The translations under genes were made by a program, and so were the position numbers. The notes below the pieces were generated by a model. It did not search any database, was not told where the DNA came from, and was given only the letters and a program-made list of their open reading frames with translations. Below are positions 8,684 through 19,251 of a DNA stretch of 36,321 bases, one piece after another; position 1 is the stretch's first letter; every line of letters begins with the position of its first letter. The stretch covers positions 1 through 36,321 of the forward strand of contig JAILOW010000141.1 in the NCBI GenBank assembly GCA_024690635.1, written 5' to 3'. The stretch comes from Butyrivibrio sp. (GTDB lineage Bacteria; Bacillota_A; Clostridia; Lachnospirales; Lachnospiraceae).

Positions 8684-11600
8684 TTAGCCATTTTGTTTGG
8701 ATGCTCTTACGGTAGAAGACCAGGCGGTCTTTGCGTTAAGCTTTCCAACTGAATCGTTGGTAATGTTTCTTGCGCGGAGATAGTACTCTTTGCCGGGGGT
8801 AACCGGAACTATGAAGTCAGCTTCATCCTTAGTCTCAACTGTGACAGTCCTCACATCGTAAGCAAAGGTTGAGCTTGTTGAGTACTGAATCTCATAAATG
8901 TTATCAGAAGCAGGCTCATTATCGCCGTAATCTAGATGTACGGCCATTGTAGTTCCTCCGATGGAAGCAGCTACTGTGGGCTTGTAGAGACTTGCGCCGG
9001 TCCAGATAGCATTAAGGGTTACAGAAGCTTTGTTCTTGGCAGAAAGCTTGGTTGCTGTAGTGCCAAGTCTGCCCTTAGCATTCTTTTTTGTGGAGAAGTA
9101 ATTCAAAACGCATCCGCTCTTTTCAGCATCTGATGACAGCTCAGACAGCTCTAATGTATCAGTGTAGTAGTACTTTCCGACGCGCTTTTTCTTCTTGCTT
9201 CCCTTATATGTTCCTCCGTTGGGGTTGATATAAAGGTTGTAGTAATTTTCTTCAAAGACAGGAATAAGATATACATCTTCCTTGTTGTCTTTATTAACAG
9301 ACTTTACAAAGCGTTTAGTCTTATCTGTGTATGTTACCTTTTCGTAGCCATGTGATTCCAAAACCCAGCCTTTGAAAGTATAACCCTTAGCGCTTAACTT
9401 CTTGTAGGAAATAGGAACAGCCTTGGAATTAACCTTCTGATAAAAAGATTTCTGGATTTTGATACCAAGTTCTTCTGCAGATTCGTCTCTTTCATATTTA
9501 CCGTTTCTAAGGATTATAGCATCAGGACAGAACATAATAGCATTCTCTCTTGCAGTCCAGATAGCATAAACTGTAGCGACGTTCTTCTTGTTGTAAGGAA
9601 GTCCGCTAAGATCTTCGATCATATGCTTTCCGTTCTTATCTGTTGCAAATCCTTCAAAGTAATAACCGGGTCTTGACCAGCCAAGGTAAGCAGTAAGCCT
9701 GTCTACAAGAATCTTGCTGCTGATAGGGATTTTTGTCTTGCCGGCATACTCAAACTCAACACCCTTCTTGGCTTCAACTTCTCCGAATGCATTAACTACA
9801 TCACTTGCATTGGGCATAGCTACGATGGAGTAGGACACTTCGTTATCATATACTGCTGTAAGCACAATAGTATGATTTGCGCCCTTCTTGATTGCTGTTA
9901 CAAAGCCGTCCTTATTGGTAGCTACATAATCAAGATACTCATCATCACACTTAAAGCCCTTGAAGGTGAATCCCCTCTTAACGGCAGTAGTCTTAAGATT
10001 CATGTCTGCCTTAGTAGGTGTCTTGTACTCAAATACTGCATTCTTTATGGTTCCGCCATCCAGGTTATAGTAAATTCTGTATACCTTGGGCTGACCAACT
10101 ACATAGAGCTTGAGAACATCATCATCCGCAGTCTTTCCTGCAAGCTTTGTATAGGTCTTGTTAAGTGCGTAAGTAACCTTCTTTGCATTAGGAGCAGTAG
10201 CAAATCCCTTAACACTGCCGGTAAATCCTTCTATAGCCTCGATCTTCTCAGCTGAAAGTGTAAAGTCTACCTCATCATCATAATAATAAACAGGTTCCGT
10301 GTTTGCTGACCCGTAAGGAGTCTTTCCGTCTGCGCTGTAGAACTCTATGCTGTAAGTGTTGCGCTCCCATTGTGCAATAAAGAGAAGGTTTCCGTCCACA
10401 TTGGCCTTGATCTTATTATTCTCATCAAGGACATCTGACTGTTCAACATTTATTCCGTTAAGCACTACCTTCCAGCCGGTAAACTTGTAGCCGGGTTTTA
10501 CAGGATCGGAAATAACCATCTTTGCTTCGCCTGTTACATATGTAGAAGGCTTCATGTTTTCCGGAACATCTTCTTCATTAAGAAGAATATAAACGGGATT
10601 TGTATGTCCTTTATATGTTGCTTTAATTGTGAAAGAACTTCCATCAGCATCAAATGCAAGATCCTTTAAGCTAACCTTTGCATCCTCAGCATATATCCTG
10701 GTCTTGCCATTAGCAGCAGTTACTTGCCAGCCGTCGAAGTAGTAACCTTCTTTGCCTACCGAATAAAGAGAAAGGTCAATAGGATCATCAAAAGTGCATC
10801 CGCCAAGTTTATAAACATCCTGACCATCGACCGTCCCGGAATTACCGTCAAGGTTTACATCATAGGTGTTTGCAGACCAGCGAGCCTTAAGGGTAAGGTT
10901 TCCGTAAAGGCCATTTCCATAGAACTGGCATCCGTCCCAGTCTTCGAATGTGTAGCCTCTCTTTGTTACAACCTGGTTCTTATCATCAAGAACATAGTTC
11001 TCACCATCCTTCTTGAAGTTAAGTAATGCCACACCGGCTCTGGTTGTATCGTTAACAGCATACTTAACAGTTGTCTTTGTTCTCTTTGCAGCTACTCCGC
11101 CGTTAAGGTCGTACTTAAGTGTGTAGGATGTAGCTTTCCACTTGGCACTTACTTCAACTGTCTTATCTTTTTCATTCGTAAGGCTTACAAGCTTAGCTGC
11201 TGGCTTAACTGTTACAGTCTTGCCCTTGGCATTCTTGTAGGTCCATCCTACAAGTGTATAGCCGTAAAGGCCAAACTCATTTCCTGTGAGGATGTAAGGC
11301 TCTGTAAAGTTTACAGGCTCCTCACAACCAATATATTCTCTTCCTTTCCAAAGCTCGTCATCCTTTGCTGTAGCAGGGAGGTTTGCATTGAGCTTAATGT
11401 TGTATGTTCCTGCTGATTCCCACTGAGCATAAAGAGTTGTTGTTACAACTTTGGATGTTGCAGACTTTGTGCCCTTAAGAAGTCCAATAAGCTCTGCCTG
11501 AGAAAGACTTGCATATGTGCGATTTGGTGTTGCCCATCCTGCGAAAACAAGACCTGCTGCATCGGAAGCAGCAAAGAAATCTGTAAATGCCATAGGCTCA

Positions 11601-13687
11601 GTCTTGGTCTCATCAAGTACGACAGGCTTCTTTGTTGTCTTTTTCTTGCTGTTGTTGCTGTTAAAGGTTGCCTTGTAAGTTACCTTTGTCCACTTAGCTG
11701 TAAGTATAATATCTTCTGTAATTTTTTCCTTGGTTATATCAACCTTTTTACCACTTTCATCATACCAGCCATCGAAATAGAATCCGGGGTTTCCTGCAAG
11801 ATACTTGGGATTAGGTTCAGGATATGCCTCTCCGTAATGTACAGTGACAGGGCCTTCTGTTACTTCTTCAGCTTGTTTCTCATAACCGAATTTATAAGTT
11901 ACAGTCTTTTGTACACCCTCCCATACAGCATAGAGAGTTACAGTTGCGCCATCCTCGGATGTGATATCGCTTGTATCCGTGTCATTAAATTCACTTTCAC
12001 CGTTGGCAGTAAGTGACCATCCCAGGAAAACATAGTTATCTCTTGTGATCTTACCGGCAATCTCAGGAAGATATTCGCCATCGCCATATTTACGCTTCTG
12101 ATCCTCAAGAGTTCCTTTTCCGCCGTTTGCATTAAACTTAACGGTGTACTCAATAGGTGCCCAGGAAGCAATGTAGCTTGTGTCCTTGGTTACTATGGTG
12201 TCAGCTTCTACCTTGCCTGAAAGCTCTCCCGTTTCTATATCCTTTGAAGTATACCAGCCGTCAAGCTTATAACCTTCAGGAGTCTTAAATGCCGTAGGAG
12301 CAAATGATAATACTTTTGTTCCGTAAGCTACGGTATCGGGATAGTAACCAAACCTTGCCTTGGCATTGTTTGGATCAAAATCAACACGAAATCTCTTTAT
12401 TGACCAGTGTGCATAAAGAGTTATATCAGAAGAAAGATCTACAGAATCTTTGTTATATACCTCTGTTCCTCTCTGCTTCTGAGTAAACCAGCCGAAAAAC
12501 TCGTAGCCCTCGCGTGAAAGCTTGGGAAGATCTTTATATGTCTTTGACCATCCATTAATTACCCTGATGCCCACAAAGCCATCTTTATCTGCTTCGGGAA
12601 GACCTTCTACATCATCATCGCAGTTCTTATCAAGAGAAACCTTATAGATCTCTTTTGTGAATTTAGCATAGATAGTTGTAGCTTCGATTGCTGTGCTACT
12701 GTTCACAACACTCTGGTGTAATTCGCAGGCAGGGTCAGTAAAGAATCCGACAAACATACCGTCTTCAGCAGAGTCTTTTCCTTCTGCCAGCAATGCTTTT
12801 TCCAAAGGAGTTCCAACAGCTACATCAAAAGATCCAAAATCAACAGGATCTTCGGAATCAACCACCTTCTTGACAGTGATCTTTACTTTTTCAGGCTCTT
12901 TTGTGTACTTGGCATAAAGAGTATGCGCAGCTGCTGTAGCTACTGTTGAGTCAGCTTTGATCTGGTTTGCATTCTGAAAATCATTGCTGCCAAACCAGCC
13001 GTCAAAAGTATAGCCTTCATATTTAGGTGTAGGAAGTTCACCGTATTTTGCATCAAATGTAACTTCCTTTGTTCCCTGTCCATCTTCAAGTTTACCGTCA
13101 CCTGCATTAAAGGTTACAACATACTTGTTTGCAGTCCAGTTGGCTGTAAGCTTGATCACAACCATATCGTAATCTTCATCGATTACCATGGCACCAGCTA
13201 AAACTTTGATTCCATCCTCTGTCACAGAGACATTTTCTTCATCTTCAGGAGTCCATGAATCAAATGTATATCCTTCTCTTTCAGGATCGGGAAGAGTGAA
13301 AATAGAATCTTCGCCCACCTTTATCTTGAGATCCTCAGGAGCAGTGCCACTAGGATCCATCACGCTTCCATTTACTTCCTTGTAGTCCTCATCCACATCT
13401 GTAAATATGATATGGATAGTTGCAGGAGTACTCTCTCCTCCCACCAACTCTTCGTCCTCATCTTCTTCGATGAGAATCTCTTCCTCTGCAGCTTCTTCTG
13501 CAGGCTCTTCTGCGGATTCCTCCGCAAGTGTCTCTGACTCTTCCTCTTCAGGCTCAGCTTCTTCCTGATCCTGAACAAGCTCGTCCTCATCGACACCTTC
13601 CATCGCATAAGAAGGAATTACCGATGTGAACGCAAGAGTCGCTGAAAGAACTGCGCTGAGCAGTCTTCCAAAACTTCTTTTTCTCAT
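8684..13687 (-). CDS. giant secreted InlB B-repeat protein 2 (1667 aa)
   Basis: This paralogue of the neighbouring giants probably acts at the cell surface or outside. Start ATG 13687 has GGAGAGGAG upstream. Residues 1-28 are a Sec signal peptide of the same sequence type (RKRSFGRLL, SYA cut). Residues 30-84 are Glu-rich and end with LIEEDEDEELVGG. About 17 InlB B-repeat modules follow, from YTFDSWT and YTFDGWF to YTFKGWV, in the same order as in the other giants. The last 100 residues form a fibronectin III-like region (YEIQYSTSSTF, EYYLRARN) and the protein ends there. It has eight cysteines; those at 356 and 1247 are shared with the two sister proteins. The gene starts 32 bp after the stop of giant gene 3, so the two are probably co-transcribed. 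No cell-wall anchor is seen. Confidence 0.9.
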   Translation of the reverse strand: MRKRSFGRLLSAVLSATLAFTSVIPSYAMEGVDEDELVQDQEEAEPEEEESETLAEESAEEPAEEAAEEEILIEEDEDEELVGGESTPATIHIIFTDVDEDYKEVNGSVMDPSGTAPEDLKIKVGEDSIFTLPDPEREGYTFDSWTPEDEENVSVTEDGIKVLAGAMVIDEDYDMVVIKLTANWTANKYVVTFNAGDGKLEDGQGTKEVTFDAKYGELPTPKYEGYTFDGWFGSNDFQNANQIKADSTVATAAAHTLYAKYTKEPEKVKITVKKVVDSEDPVDFGSFDVAVGTPLEKALLAEGKDSAEDGMFVGFFTDPACELHQSVVNSSTAIEATTIYAKFTKEIYKVSLDKNCDDDVEGLPEADKDGFVGIRVINGWSKTYKDLPKLSREGYEFFGWFTQKQRGTEVYNKDSVDLSSDITLYAHWSIKRFRVDFDPNNAKARFGYYPDTVAYGTKVLSFAPTAFKTPEGYKLDGWYTSKDIETGELSGKVEADTIVTKDTSYIASWAPIEYTVKFNANGGKGTLEDQKRKYGDGEYLPEIAGKITRDNYVFLGWSLTANGESEFNDTDTSDITSEDGATVTLYAVWEGVQKTVTYKFGYEKQAEEVTEGPVTVHYGEAYPEPNPKYLAGNPGFYFDGWYDESGKKVDITKEKITEDIILTAKWTKVTYKATFNSNNSKKKTTKKPVVLDETKTEPMAFTDFFAASDAAGLVFAGWATPNRTYASLSQAELIGLLKGTKSATSKVVTTTLYAQWESAGTYNIKLNANLPATAKDDELWKGREYIGCEEPVNFTEPYILTGNEFGLYGYTLVGWTYKNAKGKTVTVKPAAKLVSLTNEKDKTVEVSAKWKATSYTLKYDLNGGVAAKRTKTTVKYAVNDTTRAGVALLNFKKDGENYVLDDKNQVVTKRGYTFEDWDGCQFYGNGLYGNLTLKARWSANTYDVNLDGNSGTVDGQDVYKLGGCTFDDPIDLSLYSVGKEGYYFDGWQVTAANGKTRIYAEDAKVSLKDLAFDADGSSFTIKATYKGHTNPVYILLNEEDVPENMKPSTYVTGEAKMVISDPVKPGYKFTGWKVVLNGINVEQSDVLDENNKIKANVDGNLLFIAQWERNTYSIEFYSADGKTPYGSANTEPVYYYDDEVDFTLSAEKIEAIEGFTGSVKGFATAPNAKKVTYALNKTYTKLAGKTADDDVLKLYVVGQPKVYRIYYNLDGGTIKNAVFEYKTPTKADMNLKTTAVKRGFTFKGFKCDDEYLDYVATNKDGFVTAIKKGANHTIVLTAVYDNEVSYSIVAMPNASDVVNAFGEVEAKKGVEFEYAGKTKIPISSKILVDRLTAYLGWSRPGYYFEGFATDKNGKHMIEDLSGLPYNKKNVATVYAIWTARENAIMFCPDAIILRNGKYERDESAEELGIKIQKSFYQKVNSKAVPISYKKLSAKGYTFKGWVLESHGYEKVTYTDKTKRFVKSVNKDNKEDVYLIPVFEENYYNLYINPNGGTYKGSKKKKRVGKYYYTDTLELSELSSDAEKSGCVLNYFSTKKNAKGRLGTTATKLSAKNKASVTLNAIWTGASLYKPTVAASIGGTTMAVHLDYGDNEPASDNIYEIQYSTSSTFAYDVRTVTVETKDEADFIVPVTPGKEYYLRARNITNDSVGKLNAKTAWSSTVRASKQNG

Positions 13688-13719
13688 TACGTTTCTCCTC
13701 TCCTTGTTTATATCAAATA

Positions 13720-16700
13720 TCAGTCCTGTGGCTCATAAACATTAACCTCAAATGTTGCACTCTTCCCCTGATAAGTGACCGTTACTGTTTTTCTGCCTTC
13801 TTCTTCAAATGAAGCAGGCGAAAGTGTTATCGCACCATAGCCGATTAAATTATCTGCGATACTCTCTGTCTCTCCGTTATCGAATGTCGCTGTAACTTCC
13901 ATACCTGAAGGATCAACCGATATGAAAAGAGGTATCTCCGTTATTTCAGGATTAGCAGTTATCGCAATGGAAGATACCTTCCTGTCAGCCCAGACTGCAA
14001 AGAGTTCCTTATTTCCATCAGGCTTTTCATCTGTAGAATAGTCAGGTTCTGTCGCAGTAGCTGACAAAGCCCATCCCTTAAAGGTCTTTTTCTCCAGCTT
14101 AACCTCCATTGCAGGAACAGCCGGGTAGTTCTCGCCTTCATTAACGTTATCGTTCTTTATGGTTGTGCCATCAGTGAACTTACCACCGTTGGCATTGAAT
14201 GTTATGATGTATGTCTGAAGGTCTCTTACTGTAATAGCCTGAGTAGTTGTTAATTCGCCATAGCTGATGGTGACTGTAGTGTCACTCTTTTTAAGTGCTG
14301 TAGTAAGTGAAGGTGAGAAGGAGAATTTATCCTTGGTCTCTTCATTGTAGGCTACTGTTTTTGTTGAATCATCGGACATTGTTACAGTGATCTCAAGTCC
14401 TGTGGGATCAAAGAAATCATTGGCCTTGTAGGCAGTTGCCTTTGGAGCTGTCTTTACTGAAATGCCTGTAGCAACCGCATCGCCATTTCTTGATGCTCTT
14501 GCAACAGTAGACCACGCACCGCTTGTAAAGCCGCCTGTTGAGTCCTTCCTAAGCATCCTTGCGCGGAGGTAATAGTCCTTGCCGGGTACTACTGTAGCGC
14601 TGATGGATTTAAGCTTACCGCCTGTCCAGTCATTTTCCTTTAGAGTAATAGTCTTTACATTGTAGGTAAATCCTACGTTTGTAGAGTACTGGATCTCGTA
14701 GTACTGTCTGGATGTTGCCTGTTCAACAGCACCGAGGCTGATACTCATGTCTTTTCCGAAAATATCTGCAGCTACCGTAGGCTTTGCAATGCTTACCTTC
14801 CTCCAGATAACATTTAATGTTACGGAAGTCTTACTCTTTTTGAAAAGATCTTCTGAAGAAGTAACTTTTCCCTTTGCATTCTTGGTTGTTGATAAGTAGT
14901 CAAACTCGTATCCGCTTCTGGAAAGGTCATCATCTATGTAAGGAATGCCGTATGTGTAGTAGATCTTCCTTACAAACTGTTTTTTCTTGCTTCCCTTATA
15001 TGTTCCGCCATTGGGATTTACATACAGGTTACGGTAATTCATTTCGTAAACGGGAGCTACAACAACCTTCTTTGCTGTGTTGTCTTTTGCAATAGCTTTT
15101 ACAAATTTCCGGGTCTTATCGGTATATATTACTTTAAAGTCTTTATCGGAGTAATACTCCAGGACTTTCCAGCCTTTAAAGGTAAATCCTGTTGCCTTTG
15201 GAGCCTTCTTGAGAGTTACCTCTTTACCGTATTTGTAGTTGACGGTTCCGGAGAATTTAACGCCAAGTCTTCTTTCCGGCAGGTCTCCTTCCTGCACGCC
15301 GTCTCTATAAATGTATCCTCGCTCATGATAAACAAGCGTGTTGCTGTTAACACTCCAGATAGCATAAACAGTGGCTTCGTTCTTTTTGTTATAGGGAAGT
15401 CCGCCAAGGTATTTGATCATATTCTTGCCGTTTTTATCTGTGGCAAAGCCCTTAAACTCATAGCCCTGTCTTGACCAGCCAAGATAGTTGTTAAGTTCTT
15501 TTGCGCTGCTCTTATTGCTGATAGGGAACTTTGTCTTACCGTTAAACTCAAAGGCTACGCCCTTCTTGGCATCAACCTTATCGTATTTATCAACCACGTC
15601 GCCTGCATTAGGCATAGCAGTGATAGTATAGGAAACCTCGTTGTCAAAAACAGCTGTGAGGGTAAGATCTTTCTTTGCGCCCTGTCTGATGGCTGTAACA
15701 TATCCGTCTTTATTGGTAACTACGGACTCTTCATCAGCGCAAGTAAAGCCCTTGAAGGTAAAGCCCTTCTTTGTAGCTGTGGTCTTAAGCTTAAGACCTG
15801 CCTTGGCTGTAGGAGTCTTGTACTCATAAAGAGCGTTCTTTAAAGTACCGCCGTTAAGGTCATAAGTGATTCTGTAAACCTTGGCCTGACCTACAACATA
15901 AAGCTTGATGGTCTCGCCATCTTTAGCCTTGCCGCCGATCTTTGAGTAGTCCCTGCGAAGTTCGTAGGAAACCTTCTTGGATTTTGCAGAAGTTGCAAAT
16001 CCCTTGATACTTCCGCTAAATCCGTCTGTAGCTTCGATAGAAACAGCTGTGTCGGTAAAGTTTACAACACCGGAATAACCTATTTTTGATATCTTTGCTT
16101 CTGAAAAAGCTGTCTTTCCGTCATTACTGTAGAACTCGATATTATATTTGTTCTCGTCCCATGCGGCATTGAGGTAAAGAGTGCCGCTAAGGCCGGATTT
16201 GATCTTGTTGTCCGATCCGATGGCATCAAACAAAAGAACTCCGTCCTTATCAGGGTCTCCGTTATATACGTTCCATCCAAGGAATGTGTGTCCTGCCTTT
16301 ACAGGAACAGGGATTGCCTTGTTCTTGTCGCTGTCTGTCACATAAGTCTTGGGTGCCTTCTTGTTGATGCTTCCGCCATAAAGGTTGTAAACGAGCTTGT
16401 TGCTGTCAGGAGTATACTTTGCCTTAAGAGTAAAGGACTGTCCGCCTTCATCAAATGCAAGATCCTTCATCCAGACTACTGCAGAAGGCTTATAGGTCTT
16501 GGTCTTACCGTCTACGGTTGTAGCTGTCCATCTGGAAAGAGTGTAGCCCTTCTTTACAGGTGTGTACCTGCTAAGATCTATCGCATTGCGTATTGTTATA
16601 AAGTCTTCAAAAACATCCGTAGAGCCATTCAGCTCTCCACCATTAGGATCAAGACGAACCATGTACGGGTTTGGATCCCAGATTGCCTTGACTGTCATGT

Positions 16701-19245
16701 TTGAGAAGCGGTCTTTTCCGTAATAGCCGCCTTCAACATCCCAGCCCAGGAATTTGTATCCTCTTCTCTTTACTGTCTGCTCGGCAACATCTGCCATAAC
16801 AAAGCTGCCCTCAGACTCCTTGTAGTTAAGGAAAGGTACGCCCTTTCTGGTTGTATCGTTAACGCTGTACTTAACTGTTGTTGCTGTTTTCTTGGGAACG
16901 CTGCCACCGTTTAAGTCGTACTTAAGTGTGTAAGATGTAGCTTTCCACTTTGCGCTTATTTCAATTGTCTTGTCATTTTCTTTTGTAAGATTTACAAGCT
17001 TGGCTGCGGGCTTAAGTGTTACAGTCTTGCCCTTTGCATTTTTATAAGTCCAGCCTGTAAGAGTATAGCCGTCAAGTCTGAACTCAGAACCTGTAAGGAA
17101 GAAAGGCTCTGCAAAGTTTACTGCCTCGATCTGACCATCTGTGCCCACACGCAGATCTTCAGGCTTTGAAGCCGTGGGAAGATTTGCACGCAGTTTGATA
17201 TTGTACCTGCCTGCTGCCGCCCACTGAGCATAAACAACTGCTGATACTTCTTTTGTTGCAGAGGTTTTGTCGCCCTTTAATGCATCAATAAGCTCTGCCT
17301 GTGAAAGGCTCTTAAATATAGCTGTGTCTGTTGCCCAGCCGTCAAAAACCTGTCCTGCTGCATCAGCTTCTTCAAAGAAATCTGTAAATGCCATAGGCTC
17401 AGTCTTGGTCTCATCAAGTACGACAGGCTTCTTTGTTGTCTTTTTCTTGCTGTTGTTGCTGTTAAAGGTTGCCTTGTAAGTTACCTTTGTCCACTTAGCT
17501 GTAAGTGTAATATCTTCTGTAACTTTTTCCTTGGTTATATCAACCTTGGTATCACCGTTATACCATCCCTCAAAATAAAATCCGGGATGTCCTGCAAGAT
17601 ACTCTTCTTTTGGTGTGGGATATGAGCTTCCATACCAGGTAAAGTCTGTGGATGTCAAATCGCCATAGCCATAATCATACTCTACACGCGTATTATCGCC
17701 ACGCCACTGCGCATAAAGGGTAACTACTGCGCCATCCTCATATGTTGCATTCCCGGTGCCCTTATTGTAAAAGAGTATACCGCCCTCTTTAGCATCATTC
17801 CATCCCGTGAAAGTGTAATGTTCCCTGGTGATCTTGCCGGTAATGTCAGGAAGCTCTTTGTGATCGTCATATTCTCGCTCCTGATCATCAAGGGTTCCTT
17901 TTCCGCCGTTGGCATCAAACTTAATTGTGTATTTGATGGGTGCCCACTTTACAAAATATGTGGTATTATCCTCTGCCAGAGTATTCTCATCAACAGGGTT
18001 TGAAAGTTCTCCGGTTCCTTCATCCTTGGAAGCATACCAGCCGTCAAACTTATAGCCCATAGGTGACGCTGTAACTTTAGGAACAACCGTCAATACCTTT
18101 GTTCCGTATTTTACTGTTTTGGAAAAATACTCAATATACGCATCATAGCTGTTTGCATTAAAGTCAAGGTCCAGTTCCCTGCTCGACCACTGGGCATAGA
18201 GAGTTGTATCAGAAGTGATCTCAACCTCGCTGTCCGGTGTTATCTGTGTTCCTCTCTGCTTTTGAGTATACCAGCCCTCAAATACGTAGCCCTTACGTGA
18301 GAGCTTGGGAAGTCCTGTGTACTTTCCACCCTCATAAACAGTAATTCCCACAAAGTCGTTTTCGTCTGCCGAAGGAAGACCTTCTACGACATCCTCGCAG
18401 TTGGGATTAAGAGCAACCTTATATGTCTGTGCATCAGGGCTGAATTCCCACTGGGCATACAGGGTCACTGTTCCGCCATTTTCTACGCCAAACCCGCCTG
18501 CGCTGTCTCCGGGCGCTTTATCAACACCCGTTCCGTCAGGAGCGGTGTTCCACTTAACAAATTGCCTTCCCTTAGGAGCTTTGAAGGCATTGTCTTTTAT
18601 CTTTACTTCTTTAGTGTCATATGCTACATCCTCTTCGGGATCCATCGCATCGCCACTTCCGCCGTTAGCATCATAGACCACTTTATATTTATTCAGGATC
18701 CATTTTGCTGTAAGAGAAATATATTGATTATTTACGTTTTGTTCATTAATACCGGAAACGGTAATTGGGGTTTTTTCTTCACCCTTTGTGCCTACCGTAA
18801 CATTTTCCTGATCACCCTTATCCCAAACATCAAATGTGTGTCCTTCCTTCTCAGGATGATTAAGCTCAAATGTAGCGGTATCCTCAACATCAAATAGCGT
18901 TTGGTCGTAATTATTTGTAATATACGAGTTGGCTACATCGGTAAAAGAAATGTAGATCTCGACACGCCTAAAACCACCTGCCAGTTCCTCGTTCTCATCT
19001 TCTTCGATAAGAACCTCTTCTTCCTCTTCAGAGCCTGCGGACGCAGCCGCAAGATCTTCTTCAGGTTCTTCTGTTTCTTCTGCGGTATTTTCCGCAGGTT
19101 CCTCTTCGAGCTCACTTTCCTCCTGAGCCTCAGAAATTTCGTCCGCTTCTATGCCTTCCATAGCATAAGAAGGAATCACTGACGTAAACGCCAGCGTTGC
19201 TGAAAGAGCCGCGCTTAGCAGTCTTCCAAGATGTCTCTTTCTCAT
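13720..19245 (-). CDS. giant secreted InlB B-repeat protein 3 (1841 aa)
   Basis: This secreted repeat protein has ATG at 19245 chosen as start, since GAGAGGAG precedes it and the signal peptide then aligns with the paralogues; an upstream GTG at 19263 overlaps the leader. It has a signal peptide (1-28), an acidic segment (30-91, LIEEDENEELAGG) and about 16 InlB B-repeat modules, then a fibronectin III-like region (about 1487-1586) with YYEIQYSTNVGF and DYYLRARML. After it come a bacterial Ig-like module (DPTGLEITVTMSDDSTKTV), one more InlB repeat (KTFKGWA) and a second Ig-like module (DPSGMEVTATFDNGETESI). The mature protein has only two cysteines, residues 283 and 1169. It is the first gene of a two-gene unit with giant gene 2. 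Its binding partner cannot be told from sequence. Confidence 0.9.
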   Translation of the reverse strand: MRKRHLGRLLSAALSATLAFTSVIPSYAMEGIEADEISEAQEESELEEEPAENTAEETEEPEEDLAAASAGSEEEEEVLIEEDENEELAGGFRRVEIYISFTDVANSYITNNYDQTLFDVEDTATFELNHPEKEGHTFDVWDKGDQENVTVGTKGEEKTPITVSGINEQNVNNQYISLTAKWILNKYKVVYDANGGSGDAMDPEEDVAYDTKEVKIKDNAFKAPKGRQFVKWNTAPDGTGVDKAPGDSAGGFGVENGGTVTLYAQWEFSPDAQTYKVALNPNCEDVVEGLPSADENDFVGITVYEGGKYTGLPKLSRKGYVFEGWYTQKQRGTQITPDSEVEITSDTTLYAQWSSRELDLDFNANSYDAYIEYFSKTVKYGTKVLTVVPKVTASPMGYKFDGWYASKDEGTGELSNPVDENTLAEDNTTYFVKWAPIKYTIKFDANGGKGTLDDQEREYDDHKELPDITGKITREHYTFTGWNDAKEGGILFYNKGTGNATYEDGAVVTLYAQWRGDNTRVEYDYGYGDLTSTDFTWYGSSYPTPKEEYLAGHPGFYFEGWYNGDTKVDITKEKVTEDITLTAKWTKVTYKATFNSNNSKKKTTKKPVVLDETKTEPMAFTDFFEEADAAGQVFDGWATDTAIFKSLSQAELIDALKGDKTSATKEVSAVVYAQWAAAGRYNIKLRANLPTASKPEDLRVGTDGQIEAVNFAEPFFLTGSEFRLDGYTLTGWTYKNAKGKTVTLKPAAKLVNLTKENDKTIEISAKWKATSYTLKYDLNGGSVPKKTATTVKYSVNDTTRKGVPFLNYKESEGSFVMADVAEQTVKRRGYKFLGWDVEGGYYGKDRFSNMTVKAIWDPNPYMVRLDPNGGELNGSTDVFEDFITIRNAIDLSRYTPVKKGYTLSRWTATTVDGKTKTYKPSAVVWMKDLAFDEGGQSFTLKAKYTPDSNKLVYNLYGGSINKKAPKTYVTDSDKNKAIPVPVKAGHTFLGWNVYNGDPDKDGVLLFDAIGSDNKIKSGLSGTLYLNAAWDENKYNIEFYSNDGKTAFSEAKISKIGYSGVVNFTDTAVSIEATDGFSGSIKGFATSAKSKKVSYELRRDYSKIGGKAKDGETIKLYVVGQAKVYRITYDLNGGTLKNALYEYKTPTAKAGLKLKTTATKKGFTFKGFTCADEESVVTNKDGYVTAIRQGAKKDLTLTAVFDNEVSYTITAMPNAGDVVDKYDKVDAKKGVAFEFNGKTKFPISNKSSAKELNNYLGWSRQGYEFKGFATDKNGKNMIKYLGGLPYNKKNEATVYAIWSVNSNTLVYHERGYIYRDGVQEGDLPERRLGVKFSGTVNYKYGKEVTLKKAPKATGFTFKGWKVLEYYSDKDFKVIYTDKTRKFVKAIAKDNTAKKVVVAPVYEMNYRNLYVNPNGGTYKGSKKKQFVRKIYYTYGIPYIDDDLSRSGYEFDYLSTTKNAKGKVTSSEDLFKKSKTSVTLNVIWRKVSIAKPTVAADIFGKDMSISLGAVEQATSRQYYEIQYSTNVGFTYNVKTITLKENDWTGGKLKSISATVVPGKDYYLRARMLRKDSTGGFTSGAWSTVARASRNGDAVATGISVKTAPKATAYKANDFFDPTGLEITVTMSDDSTKTVAYNEETKDKFSFSPSLTTALKKSDTTVTISYGELTTTQAITVRDLQTYIITFNANGGKFTDGTTIKNDNVNEGENYPAVPAMEVKLEKKTFKGWALSATATEPDYSTDEKPDGNKELFAVWADRKVSSIAITANPEITEIPLFISVDPSGMEVTATFDNGETESIADNLIGYGAITLSPASFEEEGRKTVTVTYQGKSATFEVNVYEPQD

Positions 19246-19251
19246 CACGTT

